Part shown: in pieces, positions 25,440 through 35,476 of the stretch
Layout: each line of letters opens with the position of its first letter
Position numbering within the stretch: the stretch's first letter is position 1
Notes under the pieces: model-generated
What the model was told of the DNA's origin: nothing
Seen by the model: only the letters and a program-made list of their open reading frames with translations
The model's database searches: none
Source of the DNA: Planctomycetota bacterium
GTDB taxonomy: Bacteria > Planctomycetota > PLA2 > JAEUHO01
Length of the DNA stretch: 64,000 nt
Reading direction: 5' to 3'
NCBI GenBank assembly: GCA_020851795.1
Contig: JADZCA010000074.1
Coordinates: forward strand, 1 to 64,000
Made by a program: the position numbers and the translations under genes

Positions 25440-26819
25440 TCACTTCGTCAGGTTGACGTACACCCCCCCGGAGGTCTTCGCGAGCGTCTCCGCGAGGGCG
25501 AACGGGTGGTTGCCGATCCCGACGACCGACACCGGCACGAAGCGCGCGCGCGCCCGGAGCCCGATCGCGCGCGCGATCACGTCGGCGTCGGCCACGTCGC
25601 CCCGCGTGGGGATGTTGTTGGTCACGAGCAGCACCTGGTCGGGGCCCGCCTTGAACGCCTTGTCCTCGGCGGCACCCGCCATGTCGAGCGCGCCGAGCAG
25701 GGCGTCCCACAGGTTGATGCCGTCGTCGGTCTCGATCGTCGCGAGCACTTCGTCAAGCGTCTTGCGGGCCGCGGCCCCCGCCGGCGCCCCCTTCCCCGCG
25801 AACACCGACTTGACGTCGGCCGCGAAGTAGAAGACCTCGAAGCGCGCGCCCGACGGGAGCCCTTCGACCGCGTGGCGCAGGTGCGCGACCGCGAGCTGCC
25901 ACTTCGTCTTCACCTGGCGCCACGGGATCCGCTCGCCGTCCTTGGGCGAGCAGAGCTCCTCGAGCCGCTCGCGCTGCTCCGGGGCGACCCACGGGTGCGC
26001 GTCGCGCATGTGGAGGCTGCGGTCGAGCACGAAGACGACGCGCTCGCCCGTCACGGGGACGCCGAAGAACGTGGGCGGGAGCACCGCCGCCTCCTCGACC
26101 GTCGAGGGGTCGCCGCCCGCCGCGAGCGCCGCCCATCGCTTGGGGCTGTCGCCGAGCCGCTGGCGCGAGATCGCCTCGAGGGCGCCGACGACCTCGGCGC
26201 GCGCGCGTCCCTTCTCGACCTCGAGGCGGGCGACGAGGGGTGCCAGCGCCGCGCGGTCGCCGCGCGCACCGAGCGAGCGCGCCGCGGCCCCGCGCACCTG
26301 CCAGGCCGGGTGCGCGAGCACCTTCACGAGCGCCTCGGACGCGCCCGAGCGCGTGCCCTGCCCGAGCGCGAGCGCGGCCAGGGTCGCGACCGGCGCGTTG
26401 GGCGAGGCGACGGCCTCGACGAGCGCGGCGTCCACGTCGTTGCCGCGCATCGCGAGCAGCGCGGTCTGCGCGACGATGCGCTCGGAGGACTTCGGCTTCT
26501 TCGCCGACGCGATCGCGGCGGCGCGGGCCTCCGACGACCGCATGCCCGCGAGCGTGGACGCCGCCGCCTCGATCACCGCCGGGTGCGTCTCGGCCCCCAC
26601 CTGCTGGAGGAGCAGCGTCGCCGCGGGACCGCCGTCGTGGTCCTGGAACGCCCCGTAGGCGCTGCGGCGCGCCTTCCACTCGGGGCTCTTGACGTTGTCG
26701 AGGAAGTACTTCTTCGCGCTCTCGAAGTCGGCGCGCGCCGGGCGGGCGCCGACGACCAGCGCGCACGCCGCGAGCAGCGCCGTGGCGAGGGCCGACGCGA
26801 CCGGGCGGGAGGGGGCCAT
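25440..26819 (-). CDS. Secreted HEAT-repeat and VWA-domain protein
   Basis: A 459-residue protein with a signal peptide (ALATALLAACALVVGARPARA). HEAT repeats cover ~25-225 (VIEAAASTLAGMRSSEARAAAI; VATLAALALGQGTRSGASEAL; VRGAAARSLGARGDRAALAPL). A von Willebrand A-like domain runs from ~255 to the end. Its MIDAS start is degenerate: ERVVFVLDRSLHMRD instead of DxSxS. The later LVTNNIPTRGDV and a FVPVSVVGIGN strand are typical of VWA. Likely a periplasmic or surface protein-interaction module. It is followed by the HEAT gene at 25363, suggesting a two-gene unit. Confidence 0.87.
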   Translation of the reverse strand: MAPSRPVASALATALLAACALVVGARPARADFESAKKYFLDNVKSPEWKARRSAYGAFQDHDGGPAATLLLQQVGAETHPAVIEAAASTLAGMRSSEARAAAIASAKKPKSSERIVAQTALLAMRGNDVDAALVEAVASPNAPVATLAALALGQGTRSGASEALVKVLAHPAWQVRGAAARSLGARGDRAALAPLVARLEVEKGRARAEVVGALEAISRQRLGDSPKRWAALAAGGDPSTVEEAAVLPPTFFGVPVTGERVVFVLDRSLHMRDAHPWVAPEQRERLEELCSPKDGERIPWRQVKTKWQLAVAHLRHAVEGLPSGARFEVFYFAADVKSVFAGKGAPAGAAARKTLDEVLATIETDDGINLWDALLGALDMAGAAEDKAFKAGPDQVLLVTNNIPTRGDVADADVIARAIGLRARARFVPVSVVGIGNHPFALAETLAKTSGGVYVNLTK

Positions 26820-26850
26820 CGCCGGATCCTACCGGACGGCGACGGGCGGC

Positions 26851-28233
26851 TCAGTCGAACGAGGTCGAGACCTCGAGCTCGGGCGCCGACCCGACGACGC
26901 GACGGGGGTCCTCCTCGCCCGGCACGCGCAGGTCCACCCGCCGTCGCGCCTCGAGGGGGAGGGCGACGCCGTCCACGGCGACCACCTCGACCAAGGGACG
27001 GTGGAAGTCGTCGGTCTGCGAGACGACGCGGCCCACGCTGCCGTCGTCGAGGAGCACCCGCGTGCCCGGAGGGTGGAGGCCGACGACGCGGACGAAGGTG
27101 CCGAGCAGGGCCTCGTCGAGCCCCTCGCGCATCGCGAGCATCGTGCGGATCGCGCGCGCGGGGCTCATCGCGGGCTTGTACGGACGGACGGCCGTGAGCG
27201 CCTCGAACACGTCGCAGACGCGCACGAGGCGCGTGACGACGCCCTGGTGGAACTCGTCGCACGACCGCGGGTACCCGTGGCCGCCCGGCGCGCAGTGGTG
27301 CCCGTACGCCGCGGCCACCGCGAGCGGGTCCGAGTCGCGGTTCGCCAGCAGGATCCCGCCGCCGAGCACGGGGTGGCGCTGCATCTCGCGCCGCTCCTCG
27401 GCGGAGAGCGACCCCTGCTTGTGCAGCACCTCCCACCGCACGAGCGCCTTGCCGACGTCGTGGAGGAGCGCGGCCGTCCCGATCCGGTGCAGGAGCGCGC
27501 GGTCGGTCGTGGTGCGCCGCGCGACCTCGAGGCAGAGCAGCGCCACGCGGATGGAGTGGCCGAAGGTGAAGAAGTCGTACTCGGGGTAGCGCGCGAGGCC
27601 GTGGAGCACCCCCGCGTCACGGTCGAGCCCTTCGACCATGCGGTCCACGACGCCCTCGACCTGCGACACGTCGAGCTCGCGACCGTGGCACGCCGCGATG
27701 GTGAGGCCCTGGAGCAGGTCCACCGTGTCCTGGTGGAGCAGCACGGCGGTGCGCTCGTCGCCCGAGGCGGCGGGCGCCGCGGGCGCCGCGTCGCCGCCGT
27801 CCCACGGCGCGACGAAGCGCACCGCGCGCGCGCGCCGCTGCAGCAGGTCGGCGTTGGCCGCGCGGAGGTCGGCGACCGGGGCACGCCGCGCGAGCACCTC
27901 GACGAGGGTCGTGACGTCGTCGGCGGACGTGGTGGCGCCCAGCTCGACGCCGCCGGCGCCCACCGCCTCGATGCGCTGGAGCAGGCGCCGCGCCGATAGG
28001 CTGGCGCCGAGCAGCGGCTTGCCGTCCACGACGACCTGGCCGGCGACGACGCCGAGCAGCGTGGCCGACGTGTGCTCGCGCTCGCAGCGCTCGCGAACCG
28101 CCTTGCTGACGTCGGCGGCCGCCTCGCGCACCCGCGCGTGGCCCGGCCCGTAGAGCTGGGCGTGGACGAGCGCGAAGAGGAGCCGCTCGACGTAGGAGGC
28201 CGCGGGGACCGAGAGGGCCGACATCGTGCTCAC
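26851..28233 (-). CDS. HD-GYP-like phosphodiesterase domain protein (degenerate GYP motif)
   Basis: A 460-residue protein. The N-terminal ~130 residues contain 'YGPGHARVREAAADV', echoing 'YPDGHNRVVAVAERF' of the upstream HEAT-like gene. An HD-GYP domain covers ~230-400: HSIRVALL, then His258-Asp259 in LLHDVGK, then HH at 312-313 and GYP at 320-322. Canonical HHExxDGxGYP is replaced by HHCAPGGHGYP, losing the Glu and Asp. HD-GYP enzymes hydrolyse cyclic di-GMP; this copy could have altered metal use or be regulatory. RPYKPAMSPARAI retains the downstream motif. A short PilZ-like/Arg-rich tail (VDLRVPGEEDPRRVV) follows. GTG 28233 overlaps the upstream stop (GTGA); ATG 28224 is an alternative. 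Confidence 0.88.
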   Translation of the reverse strand: MSTMSALSVPAASYVERLLFALVHAQLYGPGHARVREAAADVSKAVRERCEREHTSATLLGVVAGQVVVDGKPLLGASLSARRLLQRIEAVGAGGVELGATTSADDVTTLVEVLARRAPVADLRAANADLLQRRARAVRFVAPWDGGDAAPAAPAASGDERTAVLLHQDTVDLLQGLTIAACHGRELDVSQVEGVVDRMVEGLDRDAGVLHGLARYPEYDFFTFGHSIRVALLCLEVARRTTTDRALLHRIGTAALLHDVGKALVRWEVLHKQGSLSAEERREMQRHPVLGGGILLANRDSDPLAVAAAYGHHCAPGGHGYPRSCDEFHQGVVTRLVRVCDVFEALTAVRPYKPAMSPARAIRTMLAMREGLDEALLGTFVRVVGLHPPGTRVLLDDGSVGRVVSQTDDFHRPLVEVVAVDGVALPLEARRRVDLRVPGEEDPRRVVGSAPELEVSTSFD

Positions 28234-30506
28234 GACAGGCTCCCGGGCTCGTCGGTCGGCGGGCAGAGGTGGTCGTCGATGCCGAGCCGCTCGAACGCCG
28301 CGGCGACGTCGTGCGCGACCGCGGTCTCGGGCGGGGGCGCCGTGGGCTCCGGCGGCACCGCCCCCCCGACCGCGACGGGGCCGGGCGTCGGGAGCGGCTC
28401 GGGGACGGCGACCGCCGCGGCGGCGACCGCGCCCTCCGTCGGCGCCGGCACGTCCGGGGCCGCACTCGCGGCCAGCGCGGCGGCGACGGCGTCCTGCGCG
28501 TCCCATCGGGCGATCACGTCGCGCGCCGCGCGCCGCACGGCCCGCGGGCACGAGAAGTCGAGGAGCCCGCGCCCGACGAGGCGGCGCACGACCGGCTCGG
28601 CGAGCGTGCGCGGGAACGCCGCCAGCGCGGCGACCGCGTAGGCGCGCGCCCCGGCGTCGGCGGCGCGGTCGGTGGCGACGCCGGCGATCGCGCCGACGGC
28701 CTCGCTCTCGGCGCGCCCCGAGTCGGCGCCGCGGAAGCCGTCCTCGCAGAGCACGTGGAGGAGGAACGCGGGCACGCGGTCGTCGGGCACGACGCGCAGC
28801 ACCGCGGCGGTGCGGCTGGGCAGCTCGCGGCGCCGCAGCGACGCGGCGACGCGCGCGCGCAGCGACGGGTCGCGCGTGTCCACGAGCACCTCGAGGAACG
28901 GGAGCGAGTCCACGCTGCGGTCGCCGAGCAGCCGCTCGACGAGGTCGTCGCCGTGCAGGTACCCGCCGGCGGCGAGCAACGTCACGTGGGCGGCGAGCAC
29001 GGCCTCGCGGCCGACGCGGCGCGCCACGAAGCCGGGCGCACCCCCCGAGAGCACGAAGGTGCGGAGCAGGCGCGGGAAGGCGCGCACGACGTCCTCGGGG
29101 TCGAGGCCGCCGTCGGTGGCGAGGGCCGCGCCGAGCTGCGCTTCCTCGACGACCCCGGCGAGCAGCGCCACCTCCGAGGCGGAGCGCCGCTCCGGCGGCA
29201 GCGCGAGCGCCTCCTTGAGGTGGCGGAGGATGCACGGCGGCCGGGCGAACGCGGGGCGCTCGCGCAGCACCTCGACGAGCTGGCGGCGCAGCGTCTCGCG
29301 GCGGATCGCGGTGGGCTCGACGACGAGCGCGTGCGTCATCAGGCCCGCGAGGTCGAGGATGCCGTGGGCGTCGTCGAGGGGGTCGAGCGCGAGGGCCGAG
29401 AGGTTCGCGTCGCCCATCCAGCGCGCGTCGTCGATGCCGTCGTCCACGGCCTCGTGGCGACGCGCGCGGTCGGCGCCACCCGATGCGCCCGCCGACGCCG
29501 CGAAGCGCGCGGGGTCCTCGAGGCGGTCGGGGAACACCTGCTGCAGGCCACGGAGCAGCGCGGCGGCGGTCGGGTCGCTCGGCGCGACGTCGTGGCGGTC
29601 CGCGCCGTGGAGCTCGGCGTCCACCGACGCGACGAGCCGCCCGAGCACCGTCCGCAGCAGCGGCAGGCCCCGGCGGACGTCGAGGCGCGCCTCGAGCGGC
29701 AGCACGCGCAGCACGTGCTCGAGGACGTCCGCGGCCCCCATCGCACCGCCGTCGGCCGCCGCGCCCTCGGTCGCCAGCAGCAGCGCCTCGACCTGCGCGA
29801 GCCCCGCCCGCACGTCGTCGTCGGCGAGCGCCGCGTCGCGCAGCGCCGGGGCGACCTCGCGAGGCCGCGCCACGGGCGTGCTCGACAGCGCCGCCGGACG
29901 ACGCCCGGACGACGGCGAGGACGCACCGTCGGAGGCCGCGCCCGCGACGGGCGAGACCGGCTCGACCGACCCGGCCTCGGCGCCGTCGGCGCGCAGCGTC
30001 CGCGCCGGCGCCGCGGCCGTCTCGCCGCCGGCCCCCGCGCCGAACGACGTGACGCCGAACGACTGCTCGGTGACCGTGATCCCGGGCTCGCGTTCCGTCC
30101 ACAGGTCGGCGAACGCGGTGCCGCCGGCCTGCGCGCGGCGGACGTTCGTCTGGAGCCGGCGCGCGAAACGCACGGCCGACGTCGGCGGCGTCGCCGGCTC
30201 GATCGTCAGCCGCGCGACGCCGGTGCCGAGCAGCGCGTCGCGCAGCGCCTTCGGCCCCGGCCCGAGCGGCTCGCGGTCCGCGCCGTCCACGCGCAGCCCC
30301 GTCGTCGTGACCTCGAGCACGGTGGCCTGCGTCCGCGGGGCGATCGCCTGCACGAAGCGCTCGGCGACGGCGACCACGCGGTTGTGGCCGTCGGGGTAGA
30401 TCGCGACCGTGCGCAGGAACAGCGCCAACACCTCGAGCAGGTCGTCGCCCGCGGCAGCGGGCGCGATCGAGCTGGCGCGGACGGCAGGTCGCGGTGCGGC
30501 GGTCAC
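28230..30506 (-). CDS. Large HEAT-like protein coupled to the HD-GYP gene
   Basis: A 758-residue cytoplasmic protein, GTG start at 30506. The N-terminal ~150 residues (LEVLALFLRTVAIYPDGHNRV...) resemble the N-terminus of the HD-GYP partner, suggesting a shared dimerisation or sensor module. A Ser/Ala/Pro-rich linker (~160-215) precedes helical HEAT-like repeats between ~220 and 680 (LPFLEVLVDTRDPSLRARVAASL; AYAVAALAAFPRTLAEPVVRRL). The last ~80 residues are a Pro/Ala linker ending in a short acidic helix (DVAAAFERLGIDD). Its stop overlaps the HD-GYP start by 4 bp, strongly implying a joint function, probably in signalling. Confidence 0.85.
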   Translation of the reverse strand: MTAAPRPAVRASSIAPAAAGDDLLEVLALFLRTVAIYPDGHNRVVAVAERFVQAIAPRTQATVLEVTTTGLRVDGADREPLGPGPKALRDALLGTGVARLTIEPATPPTSAVRFARRLQTNVRRAQAGGTAFADLWTEREPGITVTEQSFGVTSFGAGAGGETAAAPARTLRADGAEAGSVEPVSPVAGAASDGASSPSSGRRPAALSSTPVARPREVAPALRDAALADDDVRAGLAQVEALLLATEGAAADGGAMGAADVLEHVLRVLPLEARLDVRRGLPLLRTVLGRLVASVDAELHGADRHDVAPSDPTAAALLRGLQQVFPDRLEDPARFAASAGASGGADRARRHEAVDDGIDDARWMGDANLSALALDPLDDAHGILDLAGLMTHALVVEPTAIRRETLRRQLVEVLRERPAFARPPCILRHLKEALALPPERRSASEVALLAGVVEEAQLGAALATDGGLDPEDVVRAFPRLLRTFVLSGGAPGFVARRVGREAVLAAHVTLLAAGGYLHGDDLVERLLGDRSVDSLPFLEVLVDTRDPSLRARVAASLRRRELPSRTAAVLRVVPDDRVPAFLLHVLCEDGFRGADSGRAESEAVGAIAGVATDRAADAGARAYAVAALAAFPRTLAEPVVRRLVGRGLLDFSCPRAVRRAARDVIARWDAQDAVAAALAASAAPDVPAPTEGAVAAAAVAVPEPLPTPGPVAVGGAVPPEPTAPPPETAVAHDVAAAFERLGIDDHLCPPTDEPGSLS

Positions 30507-30605
30507 GAACCCCCCGGGGCACGCTCGCCCGACGGCGGCGCGCGCCGACGAGGGAGCGAGTCCCTATCGACGCCCCGAGCGGCGCGGCTCAAGCCCCCCC
30601 GGGCG

Positions 30606-31178
30606 TCAGGGGAGCCAGCGCAGCCACGCGGGGCGGCCGGCGCGGCGCCCGGCGCGGAACGCCGCGGCCGCGGGGCCCCGCTCGGCCGCGAGGCGCTCCG
30701 GCGCCTCGAGCGGCGCCTCGCCCGCCCGGTCGAGCAGCGCCTCGAGACGCTCGTCGCCGGCGGCGGCCTTGAGCGCCCCGAGCGCGATCGGCGCGCTCGC
30801 CGCCAGGGCTCGCGAGACGACGTCGGCCGCCGCGCCCGTCCGGGTGGCGATCCACGCCGTGGCGCGCGGGCCCGCGTCACCGAGGAGGCCGCCGAGGCGC
30901 GCCTCGCGCGCGGGCCGACCGAGGTGCGCGCCCACGGCGATCGCGGGCGCGTCCACGTCGGCGGGCCGACCGTACTTCTCGACCACCCCCGCCGCGGCCC
31001 GCGCGTCGTCGGCCCGACGTCGGCGGTGGCGCGCGAGCCCCGCGAGGACCAGCCCCGCGGCGGCGCCGAACGCCTCCGCCGCCGCGCGTCGCGGCAGCCC
31101 GAGCGCGCCCACGAGCGCAGGCACGGCGCCGCGGCCGGCACGGGCGACGAGCGAGGCGTAGGCGCGCGCGGGGTCCAC
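30606..31178 (-). CDS. DUF937-like Ala-rich protein
   Basis: A 190-residue Ala-rich helical protein with a GTG start at 31178. The pattern VPALVGALGLPRRAAAEAF followed by AAGLVLAGLARH recalls DUF937/YidB proteins, which contain repeated 'LG.....A..AL..LL.GLA' helices. Later, LGGLLGDAG and 'APIALGALKAAAGDERLEALLD' fit too. No signal peptide. It sits 100 bp upstream of the HEAT-like gene and could be in the same transcript. The family call is tentative. Confidence 0.7.
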   Translation of the reverse strand: MDPARAYASLVARAGRGAVPALVGALGLPRRAAAEAFGAAAGLVLAGLARHRRRRADDARAAAGVVEKYGRPADVDAPAIAVGAHLGRPAREARLGGLLGDAGPRATAWIATRTGAAADVVSRALAASAPIALGALKAAAGDERLEALLDRAGEAPLEAPERLAAERGPAAAAFRAGRRAGRPAWLRWLP

Positions 31179-31247
31179 GGCGCGACAGCCTACCGCGCGG
31201 CGTCGCCCGCCGCCGACCGGCCCCCGCGGGGCGCCTTCGACCTCCGC

Positions 31248-33986
31248 TCACCGTCCCGCGGCGGGCTCGCTCGGCGGGGCGAGCCCCGGCTGCTCGTGGA
31301 CGTGGATCGGCTGCGCGAGGCGGTGGAGGTTGGGGTCGTCGAGGAGGTAGGGCCCGCGACGGTGGAGCATGTCGTCGTCGGGGCGGTACTTGTCGAACGC
31401 GGTCTTCGCCGCGGCCGCGCGCTCGACGTCGCCGAGCGCCTCGTGGCAGCGCATCTCCCAGTACCACGCCTCCCAGTCCTCGGGGTCGATCGCCTTGTAG
31501 CGCCCGAGCACCTCGAGCGCGTCGGCGAAGCGGTCCTGCTGGAAGAGCACGTCGGCGAGGCGCCGGTGCGCCTCGCGCTCGCGCGGCCACGTCGCGAGCA
31601 CCGCGCGGAAGTCGGCCTCGGCGCCGGCGAAGTCGCCGCCGGGGCTGTTGCGCCGGACCATCCCGCGGAAGAACAGCGCCTTCGGGAAGCCGGGGCGCAG
31701 GCGCAGCGCCTCCCCCACCGCGACCGTGGCGTCGTCGAAGTCCTGCTTGGCGAACGCGGCGCGGGCGACGTTGACGAAGCCGTCGGCGTACTTCGGGTCG
31801 ATGCGCGTCACGAGGCGGAACAGCTCGCGCGCGCGGTCGGGGTCGCCCTGGATCAGGTGCGCGATCGCGAGGTCGTTGACGCGGTCGCGGTCGTCGGGGC
31901 CGAGCGGGAGCGAGGTGACCTCGGGCGGCGCGCCGGGCGTGCCCTCCGCCGTCACGGGGAGCGAGAGCGAGCCCGACGCCATGTCCACGACCGGCAGGAG
32001 GCTCATGTCCACGACGACCGGGTCGGCCTTGACGAGGAAGTCCTTCTCGGGGACGTGGCGGATCTTCGTGCCGCCGACGCCGAGGTACTTGTAGACGCTG
32101 CCGAGCACGTCCGGGGCGAACTTGCGGTAGCGCAGCGTGGCCTTGAGCTCGAGCCTGCCCTTCGCGCCCTCGGGGACGCGGAAGCGGTAGCGCACGACGT
32201 CGGCCGTGCCCGGCCCGATGCGCGTCACGTACACGAGCGTGTGGAGGTCGTTGGCGACGCGCGAGACGAACCGCGTGCCGTCCTTGCGGATCCAGTACGC
32301 GCGGTAGAACTCCGCCGACTCGTCCACGCGCCCCGTCGCGGGGTCGAGGCGGCCGCTCGCGTAGAAGGCGGGCTCGCCGTCCACCGACGCCTCGAAGGCG
32401 AGCCACACCTCGTTGCTGTCCACCGTGCCGCCGGGGAAGCGGTGGCCGACGCCCTTGTTGCGCACGACCACGTGCGCCTCGACGACCTCGCCGGGCTTGA
32501 CGGCGGGCTTGCTCTGCCACGGCAGCACGAAGCGGCGGTCGCCCGGCAGCACGACCTCGGAGACGTCCACGCGGCACGACGTCGCGAGGAACGACTTGAT
32601 CTTGCGGATCATGTCCTCGTCGCCGCGCAGGTGCGGGAGCATCGTGTTCGCGGCCGCGAAGAGGTGGCTGCGCACCATGCCGGCGCCGTCGGCGGCCGGG
32701 TCGTCGCGGTCGGCGACGAGCGGCATGTGGCAGTCCTGGCAGCGGCTCGCGTCCTTCGGGTGGTAGAAGGACCGCACGTTGTTGAGCGTGACGCCGCTGT
32801 CGTCGTGCGCGTCGTACTCGTCCTGCGCGCGGGCCCAGCGCCAGCGCGTCAGCTCGGGCGGCGGCTCGGCCTTGTGGCACACCGAGCAGAACGCCGAGGT
32901 CTGGATGTTGTCGGGCGTCAGGCTCTTCGCGTGCGCCGCGGGCTTGAGGCGCAGCAGGATGTCGTGCGCCTTGCGCAGCGCCTCCGAGCCGCTCTTCTCC
33001 CACGCGTAGACCTTGCGTCCGCGCACGACGAAGTCGGCGTTGCCGTTGGTGCTCTGCGGCTCGATCGAGTGGCAGATGACGCAGGTGAGCCCGGTGCGCG
33101 CGTCGTCGGACTCGAAGTCGAGCTCGGGCGCCGCGATCGGCGGCAGCCCTGACGCCGCGTCCTGGCGGTAGAGGAGCGCCGGGTCGTGGCAGCCCGCGCA
33201 CCAGCGCGCGTCCGTCTTGGGGAAGCGGTCGCGCAGGTCGTGGATCGTCGCGCGGTAGACGGGGTTGGTCATCGACGCGTGACGGTGGGCGCTGCGCTTC
33301 CACTCGTCGGTGATCACGCGGTGGCAGCTCGCGCAGCTCGCGACGTCGCGGATCTCGTCCGACGTGAGCGTGAGCCCGCCGGCGCCCGACGTGGCCGCGG
33401 TGGGGAAGAAGTGCACGCGCGCCGCCTCGGCGGCCTCGGCCGAGCCCGTCTCGAACACCGACGTGGGCCCGCCGTCCTTCGCCTCCCACAGCAGCAGCCC
33501 GAGCCCGACGACCGCGACGCCCGCCACGCCGGCCCCGAGCGACGCCCACGGCGCGGGGTTGCTGCCGAAGCGACGGTGCAGGAGGTAGAGCGCGAGGACG
33601 GCGAGCCCCGTCACGGTGTGCAGCAGCCCGACGCTCCCGCGGGCACCCGGGGGGTCGATGAGCAGCGAGACCCCGCTCGCCGTCGCGGCGAGGGCGGCCA
33701 GCAGGACCACGGCCCCGCTGAGCGCGATGAGCGGCTTGCGCTTGGTCTGCGTGACCGCGTGGGGCACCGCGAACGCGAGGAGCAGCGGGACGAGGAGCGC
33801 GCCCACGACGACGTGCGCCACGAACGCGCTCGCGGCACCCGGCGAGGCCCCGGTGCTCGCGCCGAGAAAGAGGCCCGTCCCGCCGACGAGCACGGTCCCG
33901 AGCGTCAGGAGCCGGACCACCGGCCGCTGCCACGGCGTCAGGACCGACACCGGGGCCGACTTCGTCGAGGGGGGCGGGGTGGTCAC
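31248..33986 (-). CDS. Membrane-anchored pentaheme cytochrome c with TPR domain
   Basis: A 912-residue protein. Five hydrophobic helices lie within residues ~24-168, giving a membrane domain before the catalytic part. Five CxxCH heme sites follow at C218, C263, C302, C367 and C416 (CASCH, CAGCH, CVICH, CSVCH, CQDCH). A strand-rich region at ~470-660 comes next, and then TPRs at ~680-860 ([50 protein letters not shown]). Such TPR-multiheme fusions are found in planctomycetes and related groups with extracytoplasmic electron transfer; the substrate is unknown. GTG 33986 is preceded by CCGGAGCC. Divergent from kbl. Nothing adjacent encodes an oxidoreductase subunit, so the protein may work alone. 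Confidence 0.9.
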   Translation of the reverse strand: MTTPPPSTKSAPVSVLTPWQRPVVRLLTLGTVLVGGTGLFLGASTGASPGAASAFVAHVVVGALLVPLLLAFAVPHAVTQTKRKPLIALSGAVVLLAALAATASGVSLLIDPPGARGSVGLLHTVTGLAVLALYLLHRRFGSNPAPWASLGAGVAGVAVVGLGLLLWEAKDGGPTSVFETGSAEAAEAARVHFFPTAATSGAGGLTLTSDEIRDVASCASCHRVITDEWKRSAHRHASMTNPVYRATIHDLRDRFPKTDARWCAGCHDPALLYRQDAASGLPPIAAPELDFESDDARTGLTCVICHSIEPQSTNGNADFVVRGRKVYAWEKSGSEALRKAHDILLRLKPAAHAKSLTPDNIQTSAFCSVCHKAEPPPELTRWRWARAQDEYDAHDDSGVTLNNVRSFYHPKDASRCQDCHMPLVADRDDPAADGAGMVRSHLFAAANTMLPHLRGDEDMIRKIKSFLATSCRVDVSEVVLPGDRRFVLPWQSKPAVKPGEVVEAHVVVRNKGVGHRFPGGTVDSNEVWLAFEASVDGEPAFYASGRLDPATGRVDESAEFYRAYWIRKDGTRFVSRVANDLHTLVYVTRIGPGTADVVRYRFRVPEGAKGRLELKATLRYRKFAPDVLGSVYKYLGVGGTKIRHVPEKDFLVKADPVVVDMSLLPVVDMASGSLSLPVTAEGTPGAPPEVTSLPLGPDDRDRVNDLAIAHLIQGDPDRARELFRLVTRIDPKYADGFVNVARAAFAKQDFDDATVAVGEALRLRPGFPKALFFRGMVRRNSPGGDFAGAEADFRAVLATWPREREAHRRLADVLFQQDRFADALEVLGRYKAIDPEDWEAWYWEMRCHEALGDVERAAAAKTAFDKYRPDDDMLHRRGPYLLDDPNLHRLAQPIHVHEQPGLAPPSEPAAGR

Positions 33987-34166
33987 GCGGGGGCTCCGGG
34001 GCGAGGCGTTCGGCGCACGGGGGACGGGGGCTCACCCGCGTGCGCCGGCACCCCGGCGCAACGCACCTGTTGCACCGGGATTCCCGGGGGCCGCGCGGGG
34101 CGCGGCCGGATCCGGGGCGGCGGGTATTCTCCCGCGCTCCACCGTCGGGCCGGAGGGTTTCGCCGC

Positions 34167-35366
34167 ATGTTCACCCACGTGAAGGAGGGCTTCCTCGCCG
34201 AGCTCCGGTCGATCGACGAGGCGGGGCTGCGCAAGCGCGAGCGGGTGATCACGAGCCCCCAGGGCGCGACGATCCGGGTCGCGCAGGGCGAGGTGCTCAA
34301 CTTCTGCGCGAACAACTACCTCGGGCTGGGCAACCACCCCCGGCTGGTGGCGGCCGCCAAGGCGTCGCTCGACACCCACGGCTTCGGCATGGCCTCCGTG
34401 CGGTTCATCTGCGGCACGCAGGACCTGCACAAGACGCTCGAGAAGGAGCTCGCCCACTTCCTCGGGTTCGACGACGCGATCCTCTACACGTCCTGCTTCG
34501 ACGCGAACGGCGGGCTCTTCGAGACGCTGCTCGGCGAGAACGACGCGATCGTCTCGGACGCGCTCAACCACGCCTCGATCATCGACGGCATCCGCCTGTG
34601 CAAGGCGCACCGCTTCCGCTACGAGCACCTCGACTTCAAGGACCTCGAGGCGAAGCTCGGGGAGGCCAAGGCGGTCGGCGCGCGCCGCATCCTCGTCGCG
34701 ACCGACGGCGTCTTCTCGATGGACGGCGACATCGCCGACCTGCGCACGGTCTGCGACGTCGCCGAGGCCTACGGCGCGATGGTGATGGTGGACGACAGCC
34801 ACGCGACGGGCTTCGTCGGGCGCACGGGGCGCGGCACGCCCGAGCACTGCGGCGTGCAGGGCCGCGTGGACATCGTCACGTCCACGCTCGGCAAGGCGCT
34901 GGGCGGCGCGTCGGGCGGCTTCACGTGCGCGCGGCAGGAGGTCGTGGACCTGCTGCGCCAGCGCTCGCGCCCGTACCTCTTCAGCAACACCGTCGCGCCG
35001 CCCATCGCGGCCGCCTCGCTCGAGTGCCTGCGCATGCTCGAGGCCTCCACCGAGCTGCGCGACTGCCTCGAGGCGAACACGAAGCGCTTCCGCGAGGGCA
35101 TGACGAAGGCGGGCTTCCAGCTCCGCCCGGGCGTGCACCCGATCTGCCCGATCATGCTCGGCGACGCGAAGCTGGCGGTGGACATGGCCGACGCGATGCT
35201 GCGCGAGGGCATCTACGTGATCGGCTTCTCCTATCCCGTGGTGCCCAAGGGGCAGGCGCGCATCCGCGTGCAGATCTCGGCGGCCCACGACTTCGCGATG
35301 ATCGACCGCGCGATCGCCGCGTTCTCGAAGGTCGGCGCGGCGATGGGCGTCACGAAGCGCGGGTAG
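34167..35366 (+). CDS. kbl: Glycine C-acetyltransferase (2-amino-3-ketobutyrate CoA ligase)
   Basis: A 399-residue PLP enzyme of the alpha-oxoamine synthase family that interconverts glycine + acetyl-CoA and 2-amino-3-oxobutyrate in threonine breakdown. Diagnostic segments are [34 protein letters not shown] (Asp210 binds the PLP ring nitrogen), and [13 protein letters not shown] with the Schiff-base Lys243. The conserved [22 protein letters not shown] end distinguishes Kbl from KAS-type synthases such as BioF. ATG 34167 follows CCGGAGGG. The usual partner tdh (threonine dehydrogenase) is not in the window. The gene is convergent with the small anchored protein, with a stem-loop between. Confidence 0.95.
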   Translation: MFTHVKEGFLAELRSIDEAGLRKRERVITSPQGATIRVAQGEVLNFCANNYLGLGNHPRLVAAAKASLDTHGFGMASVRFICGTQDLHKTLEKELAHFLGFDDAILYTSCFDANGGLFETLLGENDAIVSDALNHASIIDGIRLCKAHRFRYEHLDFKDLEAKLGEAKAVGARRILVATDGVFSMDGDIADLRTVCDVAEAYGAMVMVDDSHATGFVGRTGRGTPEHCGVQGRVDIVTSTLGKALGGASGGFTCARQEVVDLLRQRSRPYLFSNTVAPPIAAASLECLRMLEASTELRDCLEANTKRFREGMTKAGFQLRPGVHPICPIMLGDAKLAVDMADAMLREGIYVIGFSYPVVPKGQARIRVQISAAHDFAMIDRAIAAFSKVGAAMGVTKRG

Positions 35367-35436
35367 GGCCCCCCGACGCGGGGGCGCGGGGCCCGCGCGC
35401 TTCGTGTGCGGCGGGCGCGGCGCGCCGGGGCGAGGA

Positions 35437-35455
35437 CGCTTGCGGAGCGCAAGCG
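35437..35455. terminator. Stem-loop between convergent genes
   Basis: cgcttgcg at 35437-35444 pairs perfectly with cgcaagcg at 35448-35455 around a GAG loop. It lies between the kbl stop and the stop of the convergent small gene at 35477, a position expected for a bidirectional terminator. No T-run follows. Confidence 0.5.
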
Positions 35456-35476
35456 CTTCGCCGCAGGCGCCGCGCG

